From assembly GCA_018136815.1 (NCBI GenBank), contig CM030932.1, forward strand, positions 4,169,980-4,233,979: a stretch of 64,000 bases of DNA, written 5' to 3'. Below are positions 53,331 to 63,984 of the stretch, one piece after another (the stretch's first letter is position 1; the number at the start of each line of letters is the position of its first letter). The stretch is from Isochrysis galbana (Eukaryota; Haptophyta; Isochrysidales; Isochrysidaceae). A model generated the notes under the pieces. It was not told the origin of the DNA. It saw nothing but the letters and a program-made list of their open reading frames with translations, and did no database searches. The translations under genes were made by a program, and so were the position numbers.

Positions 53331-53840
53331 CTGCTATAGGCAGTACTTGCACTCGTATTTGACCCGCTGGCCTCAGGGACTCGATGCTCGAGCTCAAGGA
53401 GCCTTGGTGACCTCCTAACCCCCCCTCACCTTGCATTGTCAAACGGTCATGAGCGACCATTGACGCAAGGCGAGGAACCTGCCCAAAGATCCGCTCCGAG
53501 CGCGCGGAACGCGCTCGTTGCTCGAAATTTTGGGCAGGAGGGGCGGACCCAATGGAATCCAGCCCATTGGGGCCCAAGGGGAGGCCATGAGCCATCCTCC
53601 TTGTCCCCTCCACACCACAAGCCATCGGCTCACCATGGAGGGTGAGCGAGGCTAGGGGGGAGATGAGGTCCGAGCGCTCCGCATGGGGGCAAGAAGGCGC
53701 CGGATGAATGCGGGCAGGTGGGCAGGGTCCATAGGGACCCACCCAGTCCCGTGCAGCAGCTCCATATCGCGGTGGTGTCCATGAGGCAACCACCGCGGCT
53801 TGGGCGAGGCAGAGCGCCATCGCCGATCGCATCGCCAATC
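53331..53840. other. Junction region, no gene
   Basis: Unassigned sequence between the copia scrap and LINE-A1. Positions 53761-53824 are the inverted counterpart of 62846-62907 (CGATGGCGCTCTGCCTCGC, CCGCGGTGGTTGCCTCATGG), linking this junction to the repeats beside the 28S gene. Confidence 0.5.
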
Positions 53841-56800
53841 GTATATCGCCGCCCAACCCTGATCGGGGGGGACTTCAACAGCGTAGAAGACGGCGAGAAA
53901 GACACCCGACGAACGGGCGCAGCGATATACCAAAACGCACACGGGGAGAAGTGGAAAGAGGCGGCCAAAAGCTGCCGGCTCCGAGACGTTCACTACACAA
54001 TGCGTTTAGCCCCCGACACGGGATACACAAGAATGGCGGCCACGATCCACACTAGGATCGACAGGCTGTACCACAGCATCGACATGGACACCTTCCAATG
54101 GCAGAAGCACGGGCCCAGCCCGGACCTATTCTCGGGAAGAGCCGCATCGGACCACCTCCCGGTCCTCGCAACATTCGAGACCCCGGGATATAAACCCGGA
54201 CGCCGATTCGACCCTCCGATAGACCTAGAAATCATCTACGAGAAAGGAGCAAAGAAGCTGATAGAAATGCTCCTGCAGAGCGCTGCACGGAAGATGGACC
54301 ACGGAGAGAACCCAGAGACCGTGTGGGAAAACACGAAAAACCACATAGCCACATTCCTAAGGGAAGAAACTGCGGCCAGGAAGCAACCCTCAATACAATC
54401 CGCCCTGGAACTGAAAGCCGCGAGGCTGAACATTCAGCTAGCGAAACAAGGACCGGACGCGAAACTAACGCTGGCCATAGCCCAGACACAAAAAGAGCTT
54501 GCGGAAGCCCGCAGCAAGGTCCCACTGAAGGATCTCCCGCTACACCGCCAGCTCCGGCGGGAGGACCTACACTCGAAAGAATTCTTCGCGCAACTTAAGA
54601 CGCGTAGATGGAAATCCAACGTCACCGAGCTATTCCGAACCGAAAACTGGGACCAACCAGCCCACTCAGAAGACGAGACCGTAGTCTCGGACCAAGCCAT
54701 CCGGAGAGAGTTCCGGAGATACTACGTGTGGCTATACTCCCCCAAAGAAGCACACAGAGTCCCGGACTTAGAGGCCGCGCTGACAAAACGCCCCCTCAGT
54801 GACCTGGACAAGAGCCGCACTGAAGGCCGCATAGACGTCGAAGAAACGCTACAGGCTATCCGAAGCATAGGCCCCGGCAAAAGCGCGGGCCCGGACGGAC
54901 TCCCGGCGGAAATATACAAAGCACACGACAAGATAGCTGCGCCGATACTGACTAGACTGTATAACCTAGCGCTGGACACGGGAACGCTAGCGTACACGAT
55001 GCGAGAGGGCGACATAATCCTACTATACAAAAAAGGTGACGCGCGAGACCCGCGAAATTACAGGCCCATTACGCTACTACAAAGCGACTACAAAATCCTA
55101 GCCAAAATCCTAACCAATAGGCTAGGCAAAGTCATAGGTAGAATAATATCGGAAAACCAATTAGGGTTCGTGCCAAGACGGCTCATTAGCGAGGCCACAC
55201 ACTTACTCCAACTCACGAGAGCATACCTAGATGAGACCGGCGAACCGGGCCTATTACTGGCCCTTGATTGGGAAAAAGCGTTCGATAGGGTCAGTTGGGA
55301 GTTTTATCACCTGGCCCTGAAACTCCTCAACTTCGGCCCGAACTTCCAAACACTCGCCAAAGCGCTCACCAGCGAAAACGCCCGGCCGATAAGAACGATC
55401 AAGACCAACGGGGGAAGAAGCTATCCCTTTACCGTGGGAAGCGGAATGCCGCAAGGATGCCCGCTATCCCCGCTTACATTCCTGCTTACAACGGAGGCAC
55501 TCACCCGAGCCATAAACGGAGACGAAGACATAGCGGGAGTAGACCTCAATGGGTACAATCTGAAGATCAGCCAGTTCGCTGACGATACAGCGCTAATAGC
55601 CAGGGACTACAAAAGCATGAAAAGATCCCTATATTGGGTAAAACTACACGAAAGAGCCACAGGGGGGAAAACGAATGAAAGCAAGTTCCAAGGGATCCGG
55701 ATGGGAGCGCAAAGGACCCGCAAGCCCCCGTGGGACATGCGGAAATATAATTGGATTGACAACAGCGAATATCTAACGATACTAGGCATGCCCCTAGGAG
55801 CGCCGGAGGCGCTCAAACCCTTCTGGGTGAAGCTAGCTGACAAAATCGACGAAAAAGCTATCAAGCTAGCGCCGGCTACCGGATACATGACGATATTTGG
55901 GAGGGCCAATGTTGTAAACTTCATTATTTACGGAACACCGAGATACTGGCTACAAACGCTGGCCGCCCCGAAATGGTTTCACAGGAGAATCCAAAGAGCC
56001 GCGGATGCGGTCCTCTGGACAAGCCCACACACCCGGAAGCAATACAAATGGATCACACACCCAAACTACGCCACATACCACGCAACGAGCGCGACCAGGA
56101 CATTGGGGCTAGGGCTCCTACACTGCCAAACTCATATAAAAGCCCTCCAATCCAAATGGATTCTAAACTACTTAAATGCACGAAAAGCGATCTGGAAGCA
56201 CGCACTAGACGCATGGTTCTGTCGTACAGGACTAGGGAGGGGCGCTGTCCTCTCCACGGTACCAATAAAAACGCTCACGGGAAGCCTCATGGGCAACCCG
56301 GCACTCCCGACCTTCTGGAAGGAGGCCCTACAAAACTTCAGGGACCTAGAAATCCAACCCTCATGGCTCTCGCGCGAAGGCGCTCTCTCGCAACCCATCT
56401 GGCGCAACCCGCACTTCCCCCCCCCCGCGATTCGCGCCGCGTGGGCGAGAATGTGGGAGACATTGCACGCGAACGTGATACACAACGTGTTCAAAGGAGA
56501 TAACTTCACGACGCCCTATAGTAGGGAAGAGTGCTCGTCCTATGTCGAACACCTCCCGGAGGTCTTCGAACACGAGGGCCGCACGATCCGCAAAGCGGAA
56601 TTCCTGGACTCATGGGGCGCCGTGGTCGTCCACGCGCGACAAATACTGGACAAGTCGTCGGAACGTCCACCACCCGGCCCCGGAGAGAAGTCCAGACCAA
56701 AAGGAGTAGAGCCCCATCAGGAGTCGGGGGAAACAAAACGGGAAGAGGTGAGAGTCTCAGAAGACGATAAATACATCAAAAAACTCAACAACATATGGAT

Positions 56801-57659
56801 TCACACAGACACCGACTATCTCGGGGAGGCCTCCAGCACCGGTGACGTAGCGAGCGCCGAGGAAACACGACGCTACTACCCCCCGGCACGATGGGAGAAT
56901 GGATATAAAGGACCCAAGCACTTGGAATACCCACTGGCCGACGAGTACGCCATACAAAAAGGAAGAATTGCGCTCGATGCGATCACGGTCTCCGACATCA
57001 CAAAAGCCGAGCTCAAGGCAGCACGGCGCAACGACCCTCAAGCGACCAGAACAGCATGGGAGAAACGCCTAGACATCTCGAAAGAGGACTGGAAACACAT
57101 AGCCAGGCTGTACACCCTGCCGTTGCTAAAACACACGGACAAGCACCCTCACTTCAAACACATTACCCACAGGAGAATAGGTACCAGAAACAGATTCTCG
57201 ACAAGCACAACGAACAAATGCAGGATGTGCAACCGATATCAAGAGGACTCATGCCACCTAGCGTGGTGCCCGGCGACAAAAAAAATCTTCGACACCATAG
57301 ACGCGATTGCCAACTACACCCCGGAACAGAACAGGACCCGCAAGCAGAAAACTAAAGACAGATTGTTCGCATACCCAAACGCGAACACCCCTGACAGTTT
57401 GAAAACCCTCTACATAATAGCCTGGAAGTACATAATAAGGGACTTCTACAGGGTGGAATTCGAATCATATGAATATCACTACATACCTGGTTTAGAATCC
57501 ACGCTAATAAGATTCACTACCCTGGTGAGGGCCGTACCCCGTCGAACACTTACCGTCCAATGCGCACTCGCACGGCGGCCCAGGGTAGAAAACCTAAAAT
57601 TAAAAAACCAGCGGAGCTCAGCACCCCTATATTTACAGAAGACGCCAAAGGAAGACTAA
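53718..57659 (+). CDS. LINE-A1 endonuclease/reverse transcriptase polyprotein, truncated and frameshifted
   Basis: An open frame of 1313 codons; homology starts about codon 48. It carries the C-terminal half of an APE-type endonuclease (GGDFNSVEDGEKDTRR near 50, SDHLPVLATFE near 150). The reverse transcriptase follows: GPGKSAGPDGLPAEIYK, LLYKKGDARDPRNYRPITLL, ALDWEKAFDRVSWEFYH, GMPQGCPLSPLTFLL and QFADDTALIA near 618. A thumb/connection region leads to a CX2CX8HX3C finger (CRMCNRYQEDSCHLAWC near 1167). The first half of the endonuclease is missing. Near 57540 one frameshift moves the true C-terminus (SAPIFTEDAKGRLKI to AIGLAERLD) into another frame, ending at 57721. L1-like organisation without RNase H. 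RT catalytic residues are intact. Confidence 0.92.
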   Translation: MGRVHRDPPSPVQQLHIAVVSMRQPPRLGRGRAPSPIASPIVYRRPTLIGGDFNSVEDGEKDTRRTGAAIYQNAHGEKWKEAAKSCRLRDVHYTMRLAPDTGYTRMAATIHTRIDRLYHSIDMDTFQWQKHGPSPDLFSGRAASDHLPVLATFETPGYKPGRRFDPPIDLEIIYEKGAKKLIEMLLQSAARKMDHGENPETVWENTKNHIATFLREETAARKQPSIQSALELKAARLNIQLAKQGPDAKLTLAIAQTQKELAEARSKVPLKDLPLHRQLRREDLHSKEFFAQLKTRRWKSNVTELFRTENWDQPAHSEDETVVSDQAIRREFRRYYVWLYSPKEAHRVPDLEAALTKRPLSDLDKSRTEGRIDVEETLQAIRSIGPGKSAGPDGLPAEIYKAHDKIAAPILTRLYNLALDTGTLAYTMREGDIILLYKKGDARDPRNYRPITLLQSDYKILAKILTNRLGKVIGRIISENQLGFVPRRLISEATHLLQLTRAYLDETGEPGLLLALDWEKAFDRVSWEFYHLALKLLNFGPNFQTLAKALTSENARPIRTIKTNGGRSYPFTVGSGMPQGCPLSPLTFLLTTEALTRAINGDEDIAGVDLNGYNLKISQFADDTALIARDYKSMKRSLYWVKLHERATGGKTNESKFQGIRMGAQRTRKPPWDMRKYNWIDNSEYLTILGMPLGAPEALKPFWVKLADKIDEKAIKLAPATGYMTIFGRANVVNFIIYGTPRYWLQTLAAPKWFHRRIQRAADAVLWTSPHTRKQYKWITHPNYATYHATSATRTLGLGLLHCQTHIKALQSKWILNYLNARKAIWKHALDAWFCRTGLGRGAVLSTVPIKTLTGSLMGNPALPTFWKEALQNFRDLEIQPSWLSREGALSQPIWRNPHFPPPAIRAAWARMWETLHANVIHNVFKGDNFTTPYSREECSSYVEHLPEVFEHEGRTIRKAEFLDSWGAVVVHARQILDKSSERPPPGPGEKSRPKGVEPHQESGETKREEVRVSEDDKYIKKLNNIWIHTDTDYLGEASSTGDVASAEETRRYYPPARWENGYKGPKHLEYPLADEYAIQKGRIALDAITVSDITKAELKAARRNDPQATRTAWEKRLDISKEDWKHIARLYTLPLLKHTDKHPHFKHITHRRIGTRNRFSTSTTNKCRMCNRYQEDSCHLAWCPATKKIFDTIDAIANYTPEQNRTRKQKTKDRLFAYPNANTPDSLKTLYIIAWKYIIRDFYRVEFESYEYHYIPGLESTLIRFTTLVRAVPRRTLTVQCALARRPRVENLKLKNQRSSAPLYLQKTPKED

Positions 57660-58061
57660 AGATAAGCGACAACCTCGGCCTAGTGGCGAAAGCGATCGGC
57701 CTTGCCGAGAGGCTCGACTAAGCGCCTAAGTCGAGACACATCCCCTCCCCCCCGTTTCAAGAGAACGCTCACGTAAAGGAGCACTCCACGAGAGAGTGAT
57801 ACCCCATTAACAACACAAAACCCTCACAACATCAATCAGCAAGAAACGGGCCACATAGAGGCACAGGAGGAAGGCGAGAAAAGTCCACTGTGGGCCGGTG
57901 CACCCCGCCCGCCCCAGCCCCCCCCACAACCTGGGCCCCTATGTAGAGCACGAGGGGAGTTGCCGCAAGGCGGGAAGTGAGGGAGAGGAAGGGATCTGGG
58001 CGTGGCTACAATAGCTAACCCAGTAGCCGCACGCGTGGCGCGAATATTAAAAGGGTTTTTT
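53845..58061 (+). mobile_element. LINE-A1, near-complete copy
   Basis: Extends from the truncation point in the endonuclease to a terminal T run (GCGAATATTAAAAGGG then nine T, ending 58061). The 3' UTR (57722-58061) contains the CCTGGGCCCCTATGTAGAGC and GCACGAGGGGAGTTGCCGC blocks used to recognise tails elsewhere. The tail is followed at once by CTAG and a host exon. No clear target duplication is found, because the 5' flank is itself repetitive. Confidence 0.8.
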
Positions 58062-58065
58062 TTTC

Positions 58066-58870
58066 TAGAGTTTGTGGTGAAGCCCTTCTTCTGCACCGAC
58101 GCCAACATGCAGCACCTGGGAGGGCGCGCGTTTGTTTTGCTCAGCGAACAGGTCGACACTACCATTAGGTGAGGCAGCCACAACTGTACTCCCGCTGCTT
58201 CCTAACCCTCCTTGCCGCTTGCCGCGCACTATAGCTTTGGCGCTGCAGGACCCTGCGCAGGCAACGCTCACAAGGTCACTGCACACACACCAATGCATAT
58301 GTACTGACACATCGACATGCAGCACCTGGGAGGGCGCGCGTTTGTTTTGCTCAGCGAACAGGTCGACACTACCATTAGGTGAGGCAGCCACAACTGTACT
58401 CCCGCTGCTTCCTAACCCTCCTAGCCGCTTGCCGCGCACTATAGCTTTGGCGCTGCAGGACCCTGCGCAGGCAACGCTCACAAGGTCACTGCACACACAC
58501 CAATGCATATGTACTGACACATCGTGGTCACCGCCTGCAGTGTCAATGGATGCGAACGTAACGTCCCTCGCGTCCGGTCGGCGCAAGGGGCCTCCAAGTA
58601 CTCCATCGGTGGCATCTATGACGTCGGGGGCATCCGGTCCGGGCTTCTAGAGGGTCGCCTACCGATGAAGCTGGCAGCCCTCATGTTCTGCATGGAGGTC
58701 GGCGGAGAGTGGTCGAATGTGCCGGCGGTTTCCAACATTGAGGTCGTGACCGTCATCGGTCTCCCCGTTCATCGACGGCGTTTTTGCGCCACTGCTGAAG
58801 TCGGGCGTGCAAAGGGCCACCTCTGCTGCCCCGGCAGCATCCGGGCCGTTCGTCGCTGCAGCACTCTCGC
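58066..58870 (+). pseudogene. Host gene fragment between two LINEs, with exon duplication
   Basis: The plus frame after CTAG reads FVVKPFFCTDANMQHLGGRA then FVLLSEQVDTTI, ending at GTGAGG, a donor site. After an intron, CTGCAG leads into VNGCERNVPRVRSAQGASKY, SIGGIYDVGGIRSGLLEGRL and PMKLAALMFCMEVGGEW, in phase (AG|T) with the first exon. I do not recognise the protein. The exon plus most of the intron is tandemly duplicated (58105-58524). The frame then fuses into LINE-A2 reverse transcriptase near 58878. Flanked on both sides by LINEs, it is probably a broken gene. Confidence 0.5.
58105..58524. repeat. Two tandem 210-bp copies
   Basis: 58105-58314 and 58315-58524 differ at about one base (CTCCTTGCC versus CTCCTAGCC). 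Each contains the exon end (ACATGCAGCACCTGGGAGGG), the donor site and most of the intron. Near identity implies a recent duplication or an assembly artefact. Confidence 0.93.
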
Positions 58871-58877
58871 AAGCTGC

Positions 58878-61800
58878 GACATCATCTTGCTCTATAAAAA
58901 AGGAGACGCGCGCGACCCTAGAAACTACAAGCCAATAACACTACTACAGAGCGACTATAAGATACTAGCTAAAATACTAACCAATAGACTAGGCAAGGTA
59001 ATAGGTAACATTATATCAGACAACCAACTAGGCTTCGTGCCTAGGAGACTGATTAGCGAAGCCACCCACCTTCTACAACTGACAAGAGCATATCTCGACG
59101 AAACAGGAGAGCCGGGCCTCCTCCTAGCACTCGACTGGGAAAAAGCATTCGACAGAGTCAGCTGAGAGTTCTACCACCTGGCGCTCCGACTCCTCAACTT
59201 CGGGCCAGATTTCCAACATCTTGCGAGAGCACTCACCAGCGATGCGGCAAGACCCATCCGCACGATCAAAATCAACGGTGGCCGAAGCTACCCCTTCACG
59301 ATAGGGAGTGGGATGCCTCAAGGATGCCCCCTCTCACCGCTCACTTTCCTTCTTACGACGGAGGCACTCACTCGCGCCATAAACAACGACCCCGACATAC
59401 AAGGGGTTAATCTCAACGGGTACGACCTGAAGATTAGCCAATTCGCCGACGACACGGCGCTCATCACGAGCGACTACACGAGCCTGAAACGGGCCCTAAC
59501 GTGGGTGCGGACCCATGAGCGGGCCACGGGGGGCAAAACGAACGAAGCCAAATTTCAAGGAATCCGAATGGGCTCGCAAAGGCTCCGCAAACCGCCGTGG
59601 GACATGCGTAAATACAATTGGATAGAGAACGATCAATACCTCACCATATTAGGCGTCCCGCTAGGAGCCCCGGAGGCCCTCAAGCCCTTCTGGAAGAAAC
59701 TCGCAGACAAAGTGGACAACAAAGCAGCTAAACTGGCGCCGATAACGCGACACATGACCATATTCGGTAGGGCCAACATAACAAACTTTATAATATACGG
59801 CACACCACGTTATTGGATGCAAATACTGGCAGCCCCTAAATGGCTCCACGGTAGAATTCAAAGGGCGGCGGACAAAATTCTATGGGAGAGCCCTTACACA
59901 GGCAAAATCACGAAGTGGGTGAGGCACCCGCAATACCCCGTACACAACGCGGAATGCGCATCACGAACGATGGGGATCGGCCTCCTTCACTGGACGACAC
60001 ACGTGAGAGCTCTACAAACGAAATGGATACTAAACTACCTCAACGCGAGGAAGGCCATTTGGAAACACGCGCTCGACGCGTGGTTATGCAGAACCGGGCT
60101 CGGCCGCGGGGCCGTTCTATCCTCGATTCCCACGAAGACTCTTACCTGCAGCATCAGGAGGAACCCGGCACTGCCGACATTCTGGAAGGACGCCTTAGCG
60201 AACTTCAGGACCCTGGAAATACGTCGCACGAGACTCACGAGAGAAGGAGCGCTGTCACAACCAATATGGCACAATCCCCACGATCCACCACCGCTCAAGC
60301 GGGGGGCGTGGATCAGCCTATGGGAATCCCTCCAAACACATGTCGCACATAACATCTATAAAGACGAAGATCTCACGGAGCCCTACACACGTGAAGATTG
60401 CGCACAATACCTAGAGCACCTCCCCGAAATTTTCGATCATAAGGGGAGTAAAATACAAAAAACGGAATTCCTAGACTCGTGGGAACGGGTAGTGCATCAC
60501 GTCTCGCACCTCCTGGCGAAAGCGAAAGAGACCCCGCCCTCTGACCCGGCCCCCACCGAAGGGAACACGGAGGCGTCAAACGCGTTCGCAGCGCCGGCAG
60601 ACGCACCTAGAGAAACCAGAGTCTCCGAAAGCGATACGTACATCACTAGAATGAATAACATATGGATATATACAAACACCAACTATCTAGGAGAAACTAC
60701 AAACACCACCGAGGTAGCAAAACCGGGCGAAGAAAAGCATTACTACGCTCCCGCTAAATGGGAAAATGGGCTAAAAGGCCCGAAACACCTCGAATTCCCG
60801 CTCGCGGACGAGTACACGCTCATCAAAAGACGCAACTAGACCAAATCACCGTATCGGATATAACACGCGAGCTCAAGGGAGACGGCTCCTGCAGCAAACC
60901 TCAGTCAGCGCGGGAAGCGTGGGCCCGCAAGATTGGCCTGACGCACGACGAATGGAAGCACGTGGCGAAACTCTACCTACACTCACCCCCTGTTAAAACA
61001 CACAGACAAACACCTACATTTTAAGCACATTACACATAGGAGGCTGGGTACGCGCAACCGTTTCACAGCGGCAATCACCACAAAGTGTAGGCTCTGCGGG
61101 AAACACAGAGAGAACTCGACGCACCTAGCTAGATGCCCGTCCACGCTCCCGATATTTCAAACCGTAGAAGCTGTAGCGGGATACACCCCGGCGAACGACA
61201 GATCGACGACTCAAAAACTCAAAGACAGACTATTTGCGTACCCAAACTCCCCGACGCCGGACAGCCTCAAAGCCCTCTACCTAATAGCATGGAGATACAT
61301 CATTAGTGACTTCTACAAGGTGGAATTTGAAAATCACACCTTCCACCACGTGCCGGTTATCGAGAGAGTTCTAAGCAGGTTCACGGTCCTCGTTAGAGGT
61401 CGTGAACCGCCGGACGATTTCTCAACCGCACGCACGCGCAAGGCCACCCAGGGAAGGAAGCCGAAAATCAAATCTCCACACGACCTCAGCGCCCCTGTCT
61501 TTTCAACTAACAACAAAGGCGCCCTGGCAATGAACACGAATCTATCTCTGGTAGCGAAAGCCCTCAACATAGCAGAGCGTCTTGCCTAACCAAGCGACCC
61601 CTAGCCGCTGGTAGCGAGCCGACCAACCGACGACAGACCTCAGTCACAATGACCATAGTTGCCTGACGCCCAGCACAAGGAACAAACACACATCAGCCGG
61701 TAGCCCGATGGCACAGGAGGAAGGTGAGAACCAGGCCGTCGAGAATCGGTACACACCGTCTGCCACTGGAAACCCACTACACCCAGCCCCTAGGTAGAGC

Positions 61801-61912
61801 ACGAGGGGACGAGCCGCAAGGCAGGTGGAGGGGGAGGGAAGGGAAGCGGGCGTGGCTGCGAAGACACTGTGCAGGGTCGCGCGCGCGGCGAGATTATTAA
61901 GAAGTTTTTTTT
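58878..61912 (+). mobile_element. LINE-A2, 5'-truncated dead copy
   Basis: Starts inside the reverse transcriptase (DIILLYKKGDARDPRNYKPI) and runs to a T tail (GGCGAGATTATTAAGAAG then nine T, ending about 61912). Lesions relative to LINE-A1: TGA at 59163-59165 replaces Trp in RVSWEFYH; a frameshift near 60830 stops the main frame at 60839; another near 61000-61020 precedes FKHITHRRLGTRNRF. The remaining frames carry GMPQGCPLSPLTFLL, QFADDTALIT, the finger CRLCGKHRENSTHLARC, and a C-terminus ending ALNIAERLA at 61589. It is about 75-80 percent identical to LINE-A1 by eye. Confidence 0.88.
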
Positions 61913-62688
61913 TACGTGTTATTGTGAGTGTGCGTGAGATCGTGGTGTTTGGGGTTTGTATAGAGGTTTTTATCCGGTTGTGTTCTGGAGAGAGAGCGAG
62001 CGATGGCGTCGCTCTCTCTCCTCTCGGCCGCCCTGGTCACCGCGATGGTGCCAGGGCGATAGGCTGGAAGGGAGTGCGAGAGGGTGAGTGGGGGTGGGAC
62101 CTCTTGGTGGGAGAGGCTGAGCTGCAGCTGCTCAATTTGTGAGCGAATGGCGTGAAGGAATGGGATGAAGGAGAGGCCGGGACGGGCAAGGAGACGAACA
62201 CCATGTGGCTGGCGGAGTGGAGTGGCTGTGGTTGTGGTTGTGGCTTGTGATTCAGAGAATTGTTGAGGTGTGGGATGGGGCCCTCCAGGGGCAAAACCAT
62301 GCTGGTGGAGGGCTGAGCACAGGGAGCACTGGGGCTGGAGGGAGGCATAGCACCGGCGGGAACACCGCTCGCACGAGGATGGGGCGACGGCGGTCGAGAG
62401 AGCTCGCCCAGAGCCCCTGGGAAACTCTGGGGTAGAGAGAAAATGCGGGAAACACACGGGGGGGGGGGGGGGGGGGGGGTTAGGGAAAAAAAGGGGCGCA
62501 CACATGAGAAGTCAAGAGGGGGGATCGAGAGCGATCACCCCACGGGGCGAAGGAGATCGAGATCGGAGGATCCCGACCGGACGGAGAGGGTGCACGCCCA
62601 AAGGGGGAAAACAAAGCACACGAAGGAAGAGCCCTGGGGAGAGAGGCTCCCTTGCCCCTAACCAAGCTGTGGCCTGTGTTGTTGTAGG
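61913..62688. other. Spacer between LINE-A2 and rDNA-flanking repeats
   Basis: No gene is convincing; a Pro-rich minus-strand frame is compositional. A G run occupies about 62458-62480. Purine-rich sequence follows to 62650. Confidence 0.4.
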
Positions 62689-63088
62689 AACATGATTCGC
62701 GGTTGGCGTGTGTGGCAGTAGCGGTAGTAATGCTCATCGGTAATGTTTATTGGGATTCTTATTTCAAATCCGCGCGGTGCGGCACAAAAGATTCCCCGCT
62801 CGCTCCTCCTTCGTATGTGAGTGTAGCCTGCGATTCAGCAGTGCGGGCGATGGCGCTCTGCCTCGCGTAAAGCCGCGGTGGTTGCCTCATGGGCGCCACC
62901 GCGATATGTTGTAGAACATGATTCGCGGTTGGCGTGTGTGGCAGTAGCGTAGTAATGCTCATCGGTAATGTTTATTGGGATTCTTATTTCAAATCCGCGC
63001 GGTGCGGCACAAAAGATTCCCCGCTCGCTCCTCCTTCGTATGTGAGTGTAGCCTGCGATTCAGCAGTGCGGGCGATGGCGCTCTGCCG
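62689..63088. repeat. Tandem duplication beside 28S rRNA, probably spacer repeats
   Basis: 62689-62862 and 62915-63088 are nearly identical (AACATGATTCGCGGTTGGCG to GCGATGGCGCTCTGCC), differing by about one base. A 52-bp piece between them (62863-62914) is shared, inverted, with 53761-53824. Their position 380 bp past the 28S 3' end suggests intergenic-spacer subrepeats. Confidence 0.85.
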
Positions 63089-63469
63089 CAGGCTGCCGCT
63101 AGTGAAGGAAGCCCCTAGTACCCTCAAGATGTATGCGCTTCCCTATTGAGGAGAGGGCGAGAGAGCTTTAATTTGATATGCGTATGTATCCTTCATTGGT
63201 GAGGGCATGGACCGACTGTGGGCGCCAAGAGCCAGTAGGCAGGAGCCCAAGGGCCTCCAAGCTTGCTCGCGACGTCCTCTATTTGCGAGGTGGTTGGTGG
63301 CTCTGTGTTAGTGGGCCCCGCTTTGCGAGAATGGCCTGCGAGGTCTTCCACTGGGCCTTATCCCTAGTGGCTTGGGTAAAATGCCGTGTGGCTTGCGTCA
63401 TGGCTGGGCGTTTGGAATGAGCAGGTGTCAGCGATGGCGCGCCTGAAGGGGTTGTTGCGCTGGGCAACA

Positions 63470-63795
63470 ACAAATCTTCAGAACCAAGGCTGAATCTCAG
63501 CGGATCGTGGCAACAAGGCCACTCTGCCGCGTACAATACCCCTTCCTTATTCAATCGTCTGCAAGGATTCGTCGGCCGGGCGCGGAATTGTGGTCGCGCG
63601 CGCTCAGGCATGCTACCGTTGCTCGTGGCGTGCCCGGCCGGTGGGAGCTTTCCTTCCGCATGGATTCTAACTTAAGGCGTTCAGTTATAATCCGGCGCAT
63701 GCAGCTCGCCGCATCGCCGTTTCCGGCGCGGCTATACCGATGATGCGAATTGTGTTCCTCTGTACTGAACCAAATTACCGTAGAAAAGCGGACAG

Positions 63796-63850
<55 letters not shown>

Positions 63851-63893
63851 GTTGGTGGTGAACAATCCTGCATTTGCCCCCGCTGCGAGGCAG

Positions 63894-63928
<35 letters not shown>

Positions 63929-63950
63929 TACGTCGCTATGAACGCTGGCA

Positions 63951-63984
<34 letters not shown>

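Noticed and set aside
53170-53856. 228-codon minus-strand frame across the LINE-A1 5' junction
   Set aside because: It crosses from the copia scrap through a repeat into LINE sequence and has no coherent domain.
61912-62505. Pro-rich minus-strand frame of about 197 codons
   Set aside because: Composition follows the G runs; no start context or domain.
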